Shown here piece after piece: positions 35,395 through 44,244 of a stretch of DNA of 64,000 nt. Location: the NCBI RefSeq assembly GCF_008634025.1, contig NZ_PDCM01000002.1:992001-1056000 (forward strand), given 5' to 3'. The stretch is from Streptomyces albofaciens JCM 4342. GTDB taxonomy: Bacteria > Actinomycetota > Actinomycetes > Streptomycetales > Streptomycetaceae. Position 1 is the first letter of the stretch, and each line of letters begins with the position of its first letter. Position numbers and translations under genes: made by a program. A model generated the notes under the pieces. That model worked only from the letters and a program-made list of their open reading frames with translations, made no database searches and had not been told where the DNA came from.

Positions 35395-35447
35395 CAGGTT
35401 TCGGGCTCCGCCCGCCGCCAGGAGCATGACGGATTCCGGATTCCGCC
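35386..35447. repeat. Two-copy direct repeat at the end of xylB
   Basis: A 27-base unit beginning GGAGCATGAC and ending TCCGCC occurs at 35386-35412 and 35421-35447 with 22 of 27 positions equal, period 35. The first copy includes the last codons and stop of xylB. It is a local duplication, perhaps of the gene end, now in the untranslated region. Confidence 0.6.
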
Positions 35448-35536
35448 TGGAGAACGGTGGCCGGAAATCCGGATCCGCAGAACGGATTCGGACGCCGCCG
35501 TACCGCCGGCGCGGGAGTTGTGATGGGGTGCCGGGC

Positions 35537-35839
35537 ATGAGCATCTTTGTTCGTGCCCGGTTCGATGTCCGCGACCGCCGGCAGGACGGCATCGAGCGGA
35601 GTGCCACCGCGCTGCACGAGGCGGCCGGACCGGAGCCGGTGAGCCCGACCTACCGCTGGTTCACCCTCCCCGAGCCCGGCGCCTACCTGGTACTGGAGGA
35701 GTACGCCGACCCCGCCGCACCCGGGGCGGCCCCGGAGAGCTGCACCGGGCTGCTGACGAGCCTGGGAAGGTGTGCCGACATGACGATCGCCGAGATGTAC
35801 GGGGCGCTCGGGCCCGGGCGGCCGGATGCGGCCGGCTGA
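35537..35839 (+). CDS. Small ferredoxin-like-fold (antibiotic biosynthesis monooxygenase-type) protein
   Basis: 100 residues from ATG 35537. MSIFVRARFDVRDRRQDGIE, then PTYRWFTLPEPGAYLVLEEY and ADPAAPGAA match the ABM-like alpha/beta barrel pattern with the usual W/Y core. Family members are small cofactor-free quinone-type monooxygenases or stress proteins. It lies between xylB and xylR; its role there is unknown. The upstream region has few ribosome binding features. Confidence 0.6.
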   Translation: MSIFVRARFDVRDRRQDGIERSATALHEAAGPEPVSPTYRWFTLPEPGAYLVLEEYADPAAPGAAPESCTGLLTSLGRCADMTIAEMYGALGPGRPDAAG

Positions 35840-35902
35840 CGGCCGTTCCGCCCGCCTACCCAGCTCTCCTCACCCGACGTCCCCGGGAGAACCCCGACCC
35901 AC

Positions 35903-35953
35903 ATGATCGACACGCTCGCCCCGTCCATACCGCCCGTCACAGCTGCCCCGTGA
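35903..35953 (+). CDS. 16-codon leader ORF overlapping the xylR start
   Basis: ATG at 35903 reads MIDTLAPSIPPVTAAP and stops at TGA 35951-35953, which overlaps the GTG start of xylR (35950-35952) as GTGA. A GGGAG lies about 13 bases upstream of the ATG. Such an overlap would couple xylR translation to this peptide. It may equally be a chance short frame; the coupling geometry is the only support. Confidence 0.4.
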   Translation: MIDTLAPSIPPVTAAP

Positions 35954-37227
35954 CCGCTCCCGGCGCCGACACACAGCACGGCATCCGCCGCCGCAACCTG
36001 GCGCGGGTCCTGGGAGCCGTGGCCGCCGACGGGCCCGTGTCGCGGGCGGGTGTCGCGGCACGGGTCGGGCTGACCAGGACGGCCGTCTCCACGCTGGTCG
36101 ACGCCCTGCTGCGGGCCGGTCTGCTGGTCGAGACGGGTCCGGCGGCGACCGGCGGACGCGGGCGGCCGGGCAGCGGACTGGCCGTCAGCGGCACCGGGCC
36201 CGCGGGGATCGGCGCCGAGATCGGTGTGGACCACCTCGCGGTGTGCGCCGTCGACCTGCGCGGGCGGATACGGGCCCGGGTGGCGGCCGATGCCGCCGAC
36301 GGGAGCGGCGAGCCGGGGCCCGTACTGCGCCGTCTGGCCGGGATGATCACAGAGGTCACGGACCGGATCGCGGCGCTGGACCTGCGGCCCGCCGGACTCA
36401 CGGTCGCGGTTCCGGGGCTGGTGGCGCGCGGTACGACGACCGTGGTGCACGCTCCCAACCTCGGCTGGCGGAACGTCGATCCGGCTCCGGTGCTCCGTGC
36501 CCTGGCCGACGCGCCCGAGCCGCTCACCGTCGAGAACGAGGCCAACCTCGGCGCACTGGCCGAGCTGTGGCTCGGCGGCGGACCGGATGGCGATGGAGCG
36601 CCGCCGCCCGGCTTCCTCCACGTCTCGGCGGAGGTGGGCATCGGCGCCGCGGTTGTCGTGGACGGTCAGCTGCTGCGCGGGGTACGGGGTTTCGCGGGCG
36701 AGCTGGGGCACGTACCGGTGTATCCCGGTGGGCGGCCGTGCGGCTGCGGTGCGCGGGGATGCCTGGAGCAGTACGCGGGGGAAGCTGCGGTACTACGGGC
36801 GGCCGGTCTCGACCCCGGGCGTGCGGCGGCCGGCCACCCCGGTCCGCGGGCGCGCGTCGAACTCCTCGCCCAGCGCGCCGCCGCCGGTGACCGAGCCACC
36901 TCGGCCGCCTTGCGGGACGCGGGGGCGGCGCTCGGGATCGCGCTCGCGGGCGCCGTGCAGCTCCTCGACCCGGAGGCGGTGCTGCTCGGCGGGGCGCTGG
37001 CGCGGCTGACGCCCTGGCTCCTGCCGTCGCTGGAGGGGGAACTGACGGCCCGTACGGCCCTCGCGCCGCACGCGGGGGCCGCGCCGCGGATACGGGTGGC
37101 CGCCGCCCGCCACGGCGCCGACGGGCCGCTGCTCGGCGCGGCGCACACCGCCCTGCGCGCCGTCCTCGACGATCCGCTGGGCCGGCCCTGGTCACCCGCC
37201 GTTTCCCGGCAGCTCTCCGGAGAATAA
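35950..37227 (+). CDS. xylR: ROK family transcriptional repressor, probable XylR
   Basis: 425 residues from GTG 35950. The N-terminal HTH is RRRNLARVLGAVAADGPVSR followed by AGVAARVGLTRTAVSTLVDA and LLRAGLL. The ROK domain has EIGVDHLAVCAVDLRGR, VENEANLGALAELWLGGG, the ROK motif HVSAEVGIGAAVVVDGQLLR followed by GVRGFAGELGHV, and the zinc motif CGCGARGCLEQY. The catalytic Asp of ROK kinases is altered, as expected for a repressor. It sits beside xylA/xylB and very probably represses them in the absence of xylose. A 260-base intergenic region separates it from the encapsulin genes. Confidence 0.92.
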   Translation: MTAPGADTQHGIRRRNLARVLGAVAADGPVSRAGVAARVGLTRTAVSTLVDALLRAGLLVETGPAATGGRGRPGSGLAVSGTGPAGIGAEIGVDHLAVCAVDLRGRIRARVAADAADGSGEPGPVLRRLAGMITEVTDRIAALDLRPAGLTVAVPGLVARGTTTVVHAPNLGWRNVDPAPVLRALADAPEPLTVENEANLGALAELWLGGGPDGDGAPPPGFLHVSAEVGIGAAVVVDGQLLRGVRGFAGELGHVPVYPGGRPCGCGARGCLEQYAGEAAVLRAAGLDPGRAAAGHPGPRARVELLAQRAAAGDRATSAALRDAGAALGIALAGAVQLLDPEAVLLGGALARLTPWLLPSLEGELTARTALAPHAGAAPRIRVAAARHGADGPLLGAAHTALRAVLDDPLGRPWSPAVSRQLSGE

Positions 37228-37350
37228 CCCGGTCCGTCACCTCGACGCCTTTTCCCGCCGCTGGCCGACGGGTGCGCGACCGGAATCACCCCGGCACACT
37301 TTCCAGCAACGGCTTCCATTAAACCTGTCCATCTCCATTATTTTTCATGC

Positions 37351-37364
37351 CACTCGTTCGAGTG
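37351..37364. promoter_or_regulatory. Inverted repeat in the AT-rich leader of the encapsulin locus
   Basis: CACTCG-TT-CGAGTG is a perfect 6-bp inverted repeat in the unusually AT-rich stretch 37313-37390, about 125 bases before the first shell gene. It may be an operator or promoter element for the encapsulin genes. Nothing else in the 260-base intergenic region is recognised. Confidence 0.4.
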
Positions 37365-37487
37365 ATTGCCCGGATTAAAACGACACGCCTATGTTCAGTG
37401 CGACGAGCGGCACGGACCTCGTCTCGCGAACGGCCGTGGCCCCGGCCGCCGTCCTCTTTCCAACCTTCCAAGATTGGTGGCACAGCC

Positions 37488-38897
37488 GTGACGGTTACGG
37501 ACGAGACCATTTCCGGCCCCGAGGGCGAAACGCAGAATTCCAGCCTCACGACGGCCGCGGCCCGCAATCTGGCCACGACCACCAAGACCGTGCCGCAGAT
37601 GCAGGGCGTCTCCTCGCGCTGGCTGCTGCGGCTGCTGCCCTGGGTGCAGGTCTCCGGCGGCACGTACCGCGTCAACCGGCGGCTGACCTACACGGTCGGC
37701 GACGGCCGGGTGGACTTCGCCGTCTCCGGCACCGCAGTAACGATCATCCCTGACGAACTGCGCGAACTGCCCGCGCTGCGCGACTTCACCGACACCGCGG
37801 TGCTCGGCGCGCTCGGCGAGCGCTTCGTCCAGCGCGAGTACGCGCCGGGCGACGTGATCGCGGCCGCCGGCACGCCCGCCGACCGCCTGGTGCTGATCGC
37901 GCACGGCCGGGTGGACCGGATCGGCGCCGGGAAATACGGCGACGAAACGGTCCTGGAGGCACTCGCCGGCGGCGACCACCTCGGCGACGCTCCGCTCACC
38001 GACACCGCCGCGTCATGGGAGTACACCTACCGCGCGGTGACGCGGGTGACCGTCATGGAGCTGCCCCGGCAGGACGCGCAGGAGGTCACGGACGGCTCGC
38101 GGGAGCTGCGCGACCACCTCGCGACGGCCGGCGCGGGCAGCGCTCCGCCGCGCAACGCCAGCGGCGAGTCGGCCATCGAGGTCGCCTCCGGCCACCACGG
38201 CGAGCCGCGGGTGCCCGGCACCTTCGTCGACTACGAGCTGAAACCCCGGGAGTACGAACTCAGCGTGGCGCAGACGGTGCTGCGGGCCCACACCCGGGTC
38301 GGCGACCTCTACAGCGACCCGATGAACCAGGTCGAGCAGCAGTTGCGGCTGACCATCGAGGCGCTGCGCGAGCGTCAGGAGCACGAGATGGTCAACAACC
38401 GCGGGTTCGGCCTGCTGCACAACGCCGACCTGACGCAGCGCGTCCGTACCCGCAGCGGCCCGCCCACCCCCGACGACCTGGACGAGTTGCTCGCGACGGT
38501 GTGGAAGGACCCGACGTTCCTGCTCGCCCACCCGAAGGCGATCGCCGCCTTCGGCCGGCAGTGCAGCGCCCGTGGCCTGTATCCGACGGCGGTCGACTTC
38601 ATGGGGCATTCGCTGCCCTCCTGGCGCGGGGTCCCGATCTTTCCGTGCAACAAGATTCCGGTCGGCGCGGACGGCACCAGTTCGTTCCTGGTGATGCGTA
38701 CCGGCGAGGAGAAGCAGGGTGTCGTCGGGCTGCACCAGACGGGAATCCCGGACGAATACGAGCCGGGGCTCTCGGTCCGGTTCATGGGCGTCAACGACCA
38801 GGCCATCGCCAACTATCTCGTGAGCGCCTATTACTCCACCGCGATCCTGGTGCCGGACGCGCTGGGAATTCTGGAGGACGTGCAGACCGGCCAATGA
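37488..38897 (+). CDS. Family 2B encapsulin shell protein, copy 1
   Basis: 469 residues from GTG 37488. The N-terminal arm [20 protein letters not shown] followed by [21 protein letters not shown] is the hallmark of Family 2B encapsulins, which have the HK97 phage capsid fold. A CRP/FNR-type cyclic-nucleotide-binding-like domain is inserted at about residues 85-200 ([40 protein letters not shown]). The rest is the capsid core: [53 protein letters not shown] and [20 protein letters not shown]. It probably forms a closed 60-mer nanocompartment (T=1). The phosphate-binding cassette reads LGDAPLT rather than the LGExAL seen in CRP-type domains. Confidence 0.95.
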   Translation: MTVTDETISGPEGETQNSSLTTAAARNLATTTKTVPQMQGVSSRWLLRLLPWVQVSGGTYRVNRRLTYTVGDGRVDFAVSGTAVTIIPDELRELPALRDFTDTAVLGALGERFVQREYAPGDVIAAAGTPADRLVLIAHGRVDRIGAGKYGDETVLEALAGGDHLGDAPLTDTAASWEYTYRAVTRVTVMELPRQDAQEVTDGSRELRDHLATAGAGSAPPRNASGESAIEVASGHHGEPRVPGTFVDYELKPREYELSVAQTVLRAHTRVGDLYSDPMNQVEQQLRLTIEALRERQEHEMVNNRGFGLLHNADLTQRVRTRSGPPTPDDLDELLATVWKDPTFLLAHPKAIAAFGRQCSARGLYPTAVDFMGHSLPSWRGVPIFPCNKIPVGADGTSSFLVMRTGEEKQGVVGLHQTGIPDEYEPGLSVRFMGVNDQAIANYLVSAYYSTAILVPDALGILEDVQTGQ

Positions 38898-39113
38898 ACC
38901 ACCCCCGTTCGAGCCATGGGAATCGGTTGAAGAACCGTTTGCCGAGAAATGACGCTCCCGCGTTTCCCATGGCCGACACCCCGTGAATCCCGGCGCGACC
39001 TCCGCGGCCCCGCGCGCGGTCCCCGTGCCCTCCCCGGCCGCGTACCGCGGGACGGTCGCGTCCGTCCCGCGGCCCTGACCGTCCCACGACCCACAGGAAC
39101 AGGTGAAACCCCC

Positions 39114-40532
39114 ATGACCACATCGGCGGACCCGACGTCCGGACCCGGCGCCACCCCGGACACCGACCCGGCGCGCACCAGCCTGGCGACAGCCGCGGCA
39201 CGCAATCTGGCCACCACGACCAAGACCGTGCCGCAGATGCAGGGGATCTCCTCCCGCTGGCTGCTGCGCGTGCTGCCGTGGGTGCAGGTCTCCGGCGGCA
39301 CGTACCGCGTCAACCGGCGCCTGACGCACACCCTCGGAGACGGCCGGGTCGAGTTCACCAGCACCGGTTCCGACGTCCGGGTCATCCCCGCGGAACTGCG
39401 GGAACTGCCGCCGCTGCGCGACTTCGACGACCAGGAGGTGCTGGAGGCGCTGGCCGGCCGATTCGTCCAGGAGGAGCACGCGCCCGGTGACGTCCTGGTG
39501 GAGCAGGGGCGCCCGGCCGACCGGGTCGTCCTGGTCGCGCACGGCAAGCTGAACCGTATCGGCACCGGCAAGTACGGCGACGAAACGGTCCTCGGCGTCC
39601 TCGCGGACGGCGACCACCTGGGCGAAACGGCACTGCTGGCACCGGACGCGGTCTGGGAGCACACGGTCCGGGCGGTCACGCGGGTGACCGTACTGACGCT
39701 GCCCCGCGCCGCGTACGAAGAGTTCGCGGACCGCTCCCCCGGCCTGCGCGACCACCTGGAGCGCCACCGCGGTGCCCAGATCCCGCCGCAGAACAAACAC
39801 GGCGAGGCGGCCATCGACGTGACCTCGGGCCACATCGGCGAGCCCGCGCTGCCGGGCACCTTCGTCGATTACGAAGTGGCGCCGCGGGAGTACGAACTGA
39901 GCGTCGCGCAGACCGTGCTGAAGATCCACACCCGGGTCGCCGACCTCTACAACGACCCGATGAACCAGCTGGACCAGCAGCTGCGGCTGACCATCGAGGC
40001 GCTGCGCGAGCGCCAGGAGCACGAAATGGTCAACAACCGCGAGTTCGGCCTGCTGCACAACGCCGACCTCAAGCAGCGCATCCACACCCGCAGCGGCCCG
40101 CCCACCCCCGACGACCTGGACGACCTCATCTCCCGGCGCCGCAAGACGCAGTTCCTGCTGGCCCACCCGCGCACCATCGCCGCCATCGGCCGCGAGTGGA
40201 ACGCCCGCGGCATCTACCCCGCCACCACGGAGCTCGGCGGCACCGCCGTGCGCGCCTGGCGCGGCATCCCGCTGCTCCCCTGCAACAAGATCCCCGTCAA
40301 CCCCGACCAGACCAGCTCGATCATCGCCATGCGCGTCGGCGAGGAGAACCAGGGCGTCGTCGGCCTCCACCAGACCGGCATCCCCGACGAGTACCGCCCC
40401 GGCCTCTCCGTCCGCTTCATGGGCATCAACGAACAGGCGGTCATCAACTACCTGGTGAGCGCCTACTACTCGGCAGCCGTACTCGTCCCGGACGCCCTGG
40501 GCGTGCTGGAGGACGTGGAGATCGGCCACTAG
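39114..40532 (+). CDS. Family 2B encapsulin shell protein, copy 2
   Basis: 472 residues from ATG 39114, 216 bases after copy 1. It aligns with copy 1 over its full length without large gaps: the same [20 protein letters not shown] arm, the same CBD-like insertion ([20 protein letters not shown]), the same core motifs (VPGTFVDYE counterpart [36 protein letters not shown]). Here the cassette is LGETALL, closer to CRP. The N-terminal ~25 residues are different and disordered-looking (Ser/Thr/Pro/Asp-rich). Two related shells may co-assemble into a mixed shell. Terminated by a strong hairpin. Confidence 0.95.
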   Translation: MTTSADPTSGPGATPDTDPARTSLATAAARNLATTTKTVPQMQGISSRWLLRVLPWVQVSGGTYRVNRRLTHTLGDGRVEFTSTGSDVRVIPAELRELPPLRDFDDQEVLEALAGRFVQEEHAPGDVLVEQGRPADRVVLVAHGKLNRIGTGKYGDETVLGVLADGDHLGETALLAPDAVWEHTVRAVTRVTVLTLPRAAYEEFADRSPGLRDHLERHRGAQIPPQNKHGEAAIDVTSGHIGEPALPGTFVDYEVAPREYELSVAQTVLKIHTRVADLYNDPMNQLDQQLRLTIEALRERQEHEMVNNREFGLLHNADLKQRIHTRSGPPTPDDLDDLISRRRKTQFLLAHPRTIAAIGREWNARGIYPATTELGGTAVRAWRGIPLLPCNKIPVNPDQTSSIIAMRVGEENQGVVGLHQTGIPDEYRPGLSVRFMGINEQAVINYLVSAYYSAAVLVPDALGVLEDVEIGH

Positions 40533-40553
40533 CCGACGCCGCCGACCGACATC

Positions 40554-40590
40554 CGCCCGCCGCCCCGCCACCGTGGTGGGGCGGCGGGCG
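40554..40590 (+). terminator. Strong terminator after the encapsulin genes
   Basis: CGCCCGCCGCCCC at 40554-40566 pairs with GGGGCGGCGGGCG at 40578-40590: a perfect 13-bp stem with an 11-base loop, 21 bases after the shell-2 stop. There is no T-tract, as is common in Streptomyces. It marks the end of the encapsulin transcript. Confidence 0.85.
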
Positions 40591-41260
40591 GCGTGCGTCG
40601 GTCCCGGCTCGTCTTCAGGCCGTCGACGACCTGACCCGTAAGGCGCGTTGAGCCTGGAAGACCATGTCGCACGGAAGGTGACGGGGTGTCAGGAGAGGGG
40701 GGTGGGGCAGGAGACCGCGGTTTCCGGCTCTGTGGTGTGGTGGGTTTCCGCCAGGCCGGGTGAGGCCCCGGGTGTACCGGTGGGCGGACAAGGGTTCATC
40801 GGTCCACCGCGCCTCGGCTTCCGGTGCCGCCGCGCTGCGCGGGTGCGGTGGTGTGGGGATGTGGCGGAGGCTGTCACTCACTGTCGCGCGTCCGGTGCTG
40901 TCGCTGTAGGCCCGCTCGGCACACCGGACACATGCGTCACAGGCGGAGCGGCGTTGCCGCGTACGGCCTGGGATTTCGCCTTGGCCGGTGGGCGCAACGG
41001 CGATGCCGGGTCTGGGTGCTCACCGTCGCTGTCCGTTCAGGGAGGCTCGGTTGCGGAGCGTCCGGCGCGCTTCGGGGGATGGTGTGCCGCGCCCGGTGGT
41101 GGCCGTTCCGGTCGGCGGTGCCCGGCATCCGTATTCGGCCGCTTCGCGGAAATCCAGCCGCGACCACGCCATTTGGGGCATGGCCAGAGCTTTTCGGTCG
41201 AAAAAACAGGTTCTCCCGGAACCGCCCCAAAGAGCGGATCACGCCTTACGCTCCCTGGTC
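40591..41260. other. 670-base region without a convincing gene
   Basis: Several open frames on both strands lack start-site signals and protein-like composition. No terpene-cyclase or prenyltransferase Asp-rich motif and no encapsulin-targeting peptide is seen here. The 3' end carries TACGCT eight bases before the ATG of the next gene, a possible -10 box of a leaderless message. Confidence 0.5.
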
Positions 41261-41803
41261 ATGCGCAGAACAACGAGCATCTTCAGCAGGGCCGGCCTCG
41301 CCGCCCTCCTCGCCCTCGTCGTCTCCGTCCTCGGCCTGGGCGCCGCCTCCCCCGCGTCCGCAGCCGACACCCCGGCGCTGGCCTTCACCGTCGACAAGAC
41401 GCAGGCCACGCCCGGCTCGGACGTCACGCTGACCATGACGTTCACCAACACCGGCACCGCCGATGTGCGCTTCGTGTGGCAGTCCTTCCAGCCCACGTGG
41501 GAGACCTCTTCGACGAGCGGTCTGAAGTACACCTGGAAGACCTGTACGGCCGACCCCGGTGTGACCTGCAAGGCGGGCGCGGGCGCCACGTACTCCGTGC
41601 CGATCGCCCCCGGTGCCACCCGTAAGGTCACCATGACCTACACCATCGGCGCCGACTCCTCCTGCGGCTACCCCGACGTCGCCTTCTACTCGTACATCTA
41701 CACCGAGTTCGCCGGCGGCCTGCCCGCCAAGGAGGGCACCTTCTTCACCCCCGCCACCCGTGTGATCTGCCCGACCACCCCCCCGGCGGGTGCCCAGGCC
41801 TGA
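41261..41803 (+). CDS. Secreted beta-sandwich protein
   Basis: 180 residues. The signal peptide MRRTTSIFSRAGLAALLALV continues to SPASA, cut before ADTPA. The mature part begins LAFTVDKTQATPGSDVTLTM, the typical start of a DUF11/CARDB-like immunoglobulin-type repeat, with NTGTADVRFVWQSFQPTWE and two possible disulfides (KTCTADPGVTC; SSCG...VIC). It is probably released or attached to the cell surface; the function is unknown. No membrane anchor or sortase motif is seen. Confidence 0.72.
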   Translation: MRRTTSIFSRAGLAALLALVVSVLGLGAASPASAADTPALAFTVDKTQATPGSDVTLTMTFTNTGTADVRFVWQSFQPTWETSSTSGLKYTWKTCTADPGVTCKAGAGATYSVPIAPGATRKVTMTYTIGADSSCGYPDVAFYSYIYTEFAGGLPAKEGTFFTPATRVICPTTPPAGAQA

Positions 41804-42088
41804 CCCGGGCCGCACCACCCGCGCGTTCCGCACGGTCCGGCCCCGCCGCGCCGGTGCGGCCCCCCAGACGCGCCCCGTCCCCGTTCAGCTTCCCGCTCCT
41901 TCGGTCCAGGGCCGTGGCCACGCCCCTGGACCGGAGGAGCGGTCGTCGTTCCCGGCGCGAACGTGCGGCATCCGGGTGACGGGAGGCGACACGGCGACCG
42001 TTCGGTGGTTGTACGGATTTCTGATACCCGGGGGCCATAGTGGGCGTCTCGCACCCATGGGACCGTTACCGGAACGTCTGGGGGGATC

Positions 42089-43327
42089 GTGAAGAATCGA
42101 TTCGTTCGCGCACGGGCGGTACTGACGGCGCTGACGGCATGGGGCGTACTGGCCGGAAGCGGAGTGGCGGCCGGTGCCACCGCCACGCACGGCGGCGCCC
42201 CGCGCCTGGGGCCGGCAGTCGGCGTCGCGCCCGGGGTGACGTACCGCGCCTTCGACGTAGCGGTGGGGCGGGGCACCGCGCACGGCCACCTCGTGGAAGT
42301 GGATCTGACCGACCGCCGGGTCAGGGTGGACCTGCTGTACCCCGGTGCGGTCGGGGCGCGCTCCCCGGTCTCCCGGCTGGCCGACGCGCGGGCCGCGGTG
42401 GCCGCCGTCAACGCGGACTTCTTCAACATCTCCGAGGCCCAGCACCCCGGTGTGGAGGCGACCGGCGCCCCGGTGGGCCCGGCCATCGCCGCCGGGCGGC
42501 ACCTGAAGGCGGCGGTGCCCGACGGACAGCGCTTCGGCCCGGCACTGCCGCCCGGCACCGACACCCGGGACGTCATCGGCGTCGGTTACGACCGCCGCGC
42601 CCGGCTGGACCGGCTGTCCCTGCGCGGCTCCGCGCTGACCGCCGACGGCGCGCTGCCGCTGAAAGGCCTGAACCAGTACGCGCTGCCGGTGAACGGCATC
42701 GGCGCGTTCACCGACAAGTGGGGGACCACCTCGCGCGTCCGGGCGACCTGCGGCACGGACACCGACCGGGCGGCACCGTGCAGTACGGAGACGTACGAGG
42801 TCACGGTCCGGCGCGGCCGGGTGGCCGGGGTCGCGCAGATCCCGGGCCGAGGCGGCATCGCCCGGGGTACGACGGCGCTCGTCGGCCGGGAGGAGGGCGC
42901 CCGGCAGCTGCGCAAGCTGCACGTCGGCGACCCGGTGCGGATCAGCCACCGGCTGACCGCCCGTCGGCCCGTACCGCTGCGCTTCGCCGTCGGCGGCTTC
43001 CCCATCGTCCGCGACGCGGAGCCGCTGGCCGGCCTGGACACCGTCACCCCGGCCGTCCGCACCTCGGCGGGCGTCGGCGCGCACGGCCGCCGGCTGCTGC
43101 TGCTCGCACTGGACGGCGCGCCCGGGCGGGCGGGTATGACCGTACGCGAACTGGCCGACCTGATGGACCGGCTGGGCGCCCGGGACGCGGTCAACCTGGA
43201 CGGCGGCGGCTCCTCCACCCTGGTCACCCGCGAACCGGGCAGCCCCGGCGCGACGGTACGCAACCACCCCTCGGGCGGCGCGGAACGGCCGGTACCGAAC
43301 GCCATCGGGGTCTTCGCGCGAGGCTGA
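42089..43327 (+). CDS. Phosphodiester glycosidase (NAGPA) family protein, secreted
   Basis: 412 residues from GTG 42089 with TGGGGGGATC upstream. The N-terminus (FVRARAVLTALTAWGVLAGS) is a Sec-type signal peptide. The NAGPA domain spans about 110-410, with AAVNADFFNISEAQHPG at its start, then FAVGGFPIVRDAEP, VRTSAGVGAHGRRLLLLALD and AVNLDGGGSSTLVTREPG. The family cleaves GlcNAc-1-phosphodiesters; in bacteria it may process cell-wall sugar phosphodiesters such as teichoic acid. The substrate is unknown here. Confidence 0.88.
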   Translation: MKNRFVRARAVLTALTAWGVLAGSGVAAGATATHGGAPRLGPAVGVAPGVTYRAFDVAVGRGTAHGHLVEVDLTDRRVRVDLLYPGAVGARSPVSRLADARAAVAAVNADFFNISEAQHPGVEATGAPVGPAIAAGRHLKAAVPDGQRFGPALPPGTDTRDVIGVGYDRRARLDRLSLRGSALTADGALPLKGLNQYALPVNGIGAFTDKWGTTSRVRATCGTDTDRAAPCSTETYEVTVRRGRVAGVAQIPGRGGIARGTTALVGREEGARQLRKLHVGDPVRISHRLTARRPVPLRFAVGGFPIVRDAEPLAGLDTVTPAVRTSAGVGAHGRRLLLLALDGAPGRAGMTVRELADLMDRLGARDAVNLDGGGSSTLVTREPGSPGATVRNHPSGGAERPVPNAIGVFARG

Positions 43328-43435
43328 CGGGGGCACGGGGCACGGGGTGCGGGCGCGCTCGGGGCGTTCGGGGGGCGGCCCGGCTTTCGATCACACGCGT
43401 ACAGGCTCGGCGGGGCGCTCAGTAGGATCACGGCC

Positions 43436-43711
43436 ATGAGCAAGTCAAAGGGGCGGTGGCCCGAGCTCGACCCCGACAGCGGTGTCGAGGAGGTGACCCT
43501 GCTCATCCTGGAATGGCTCGGCGAGCAGGGTGTGGGGGCCATGATCCGGGTGGATGCGGAGCGCCTGCGGGAAGGTCGGCCGGCGTGGACCTTCGCCGCC
43601 GGTGGTGGCCCGTTGTCCATGGGGCTGCGGGCCGACGGGGCCTCGGCTGCCGCATGTATGAACCTGGCGCTGCTTCGACTGCGCGAGGCCGGGCTGGCCG
43701 TTCCGTTCTGA
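43436..43711 (+). CDS. Small conserved-looking hypothetical protein
   Basis: 91 residues: SKSKGRWPELDPDSGVEEVT, then LLILEWLGEQGVGAMIRVDA, with a central beta-rich region and a C-terminal helix (ACMNLALLRLREAGLAVPF). Acidic N-terminal half. No family recognised. TAGGAT, the most common Streptomyces -10 form, ends seven bases before the ATG, so this message may be leaderless. Confidence 0.65.
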   Translation: MSKSKGRWPELDPDSGVEEVTLLILEWLGEQGVGAMIRVDAERLREGRPAWTFAAGGGPLSMGLRADGASAAACMNLALLRLREAGLAVPF

Positions 43712-43775
43712 GCCTGTTCCGCGCACCGGTCGGGCGGCCCGGAGCCCTCGTCGGACGTGACCTCGCGGAACAAGC

Positions 43776-43970
43776 TCAGGGCCGGACGCTGCTGACCACG
43801 TCCGCCGCGCCGGACAGGCCGTTCTGGATGTCCGGGGCCAGGCTGCTGCCCGCCAGGTAGAAACCGAGCAGCATGCAGACGAGGGCGTGTGTGAATTTCA
43901 GCCGCCCGCTGCGCAGGAAGACGACGGTCAGCACGACGAGCAGCACGACGACCGAGATCGAAATTGCCAC
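43776..43970 (-). CDS. Small membrane protein
   Basis: 64 residues from GTG 43970, where GGAGG lies six bases upstream. Two hydrophobic helices: AISISVVVLLVVLTVVFL (residues 3-20) and HALVCMLLGFYLAGSSL (about 27-44), separated by RSGRLKF, then a polar tail. The pattern resembles a small Streptomyces membrane protein seen repeatedly, without known function. An upstream extension to 44075 lacks a ribosome binding site. Confidence 0.65.
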   Translation of the reverse strand: MAISISVVVLLVVLTVVFLRSGRLKFTHALVCMLLGFYLAGSSLAPDIQNGLSGAADVVSSVRP

Positions 43971-44244
43971 GACAAACCTCCTCACCCGCCGCCCGAACGG
44001 ACGACAACGGGCGCCAGTTTGGCGTATTCGGGCCCTTTTCCCCGGTTTTCGCGGGTGCGCCATACAGGTGATCACTGCGGGTCACCGGGCGGCGGCCGTC
44101 GTTTCCGGGCGCATTCCGCTTTCCGTACGGGCCGGTGACGGGGGCCGATCGTGGTCTTCCGAGGCGGCCGACCTCGGATTTCGGGCCGTTGGTCCCGGCC
44201 CTTCGGCAGCCCGGCCCGGCTTGCGCACCCCATATATTCGTGGC

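Noticed and set aside
38013..40571. 852-residue open frame on the minus strand opposite the two encapsulin genes
   Set aside because: It is a frame shadow of the high-GC shell genes: Arg/Gly/Val/Gln-rich, no start-site signals, and no domain. The plus-strand frames carry unmistakable encapsulin motifs.
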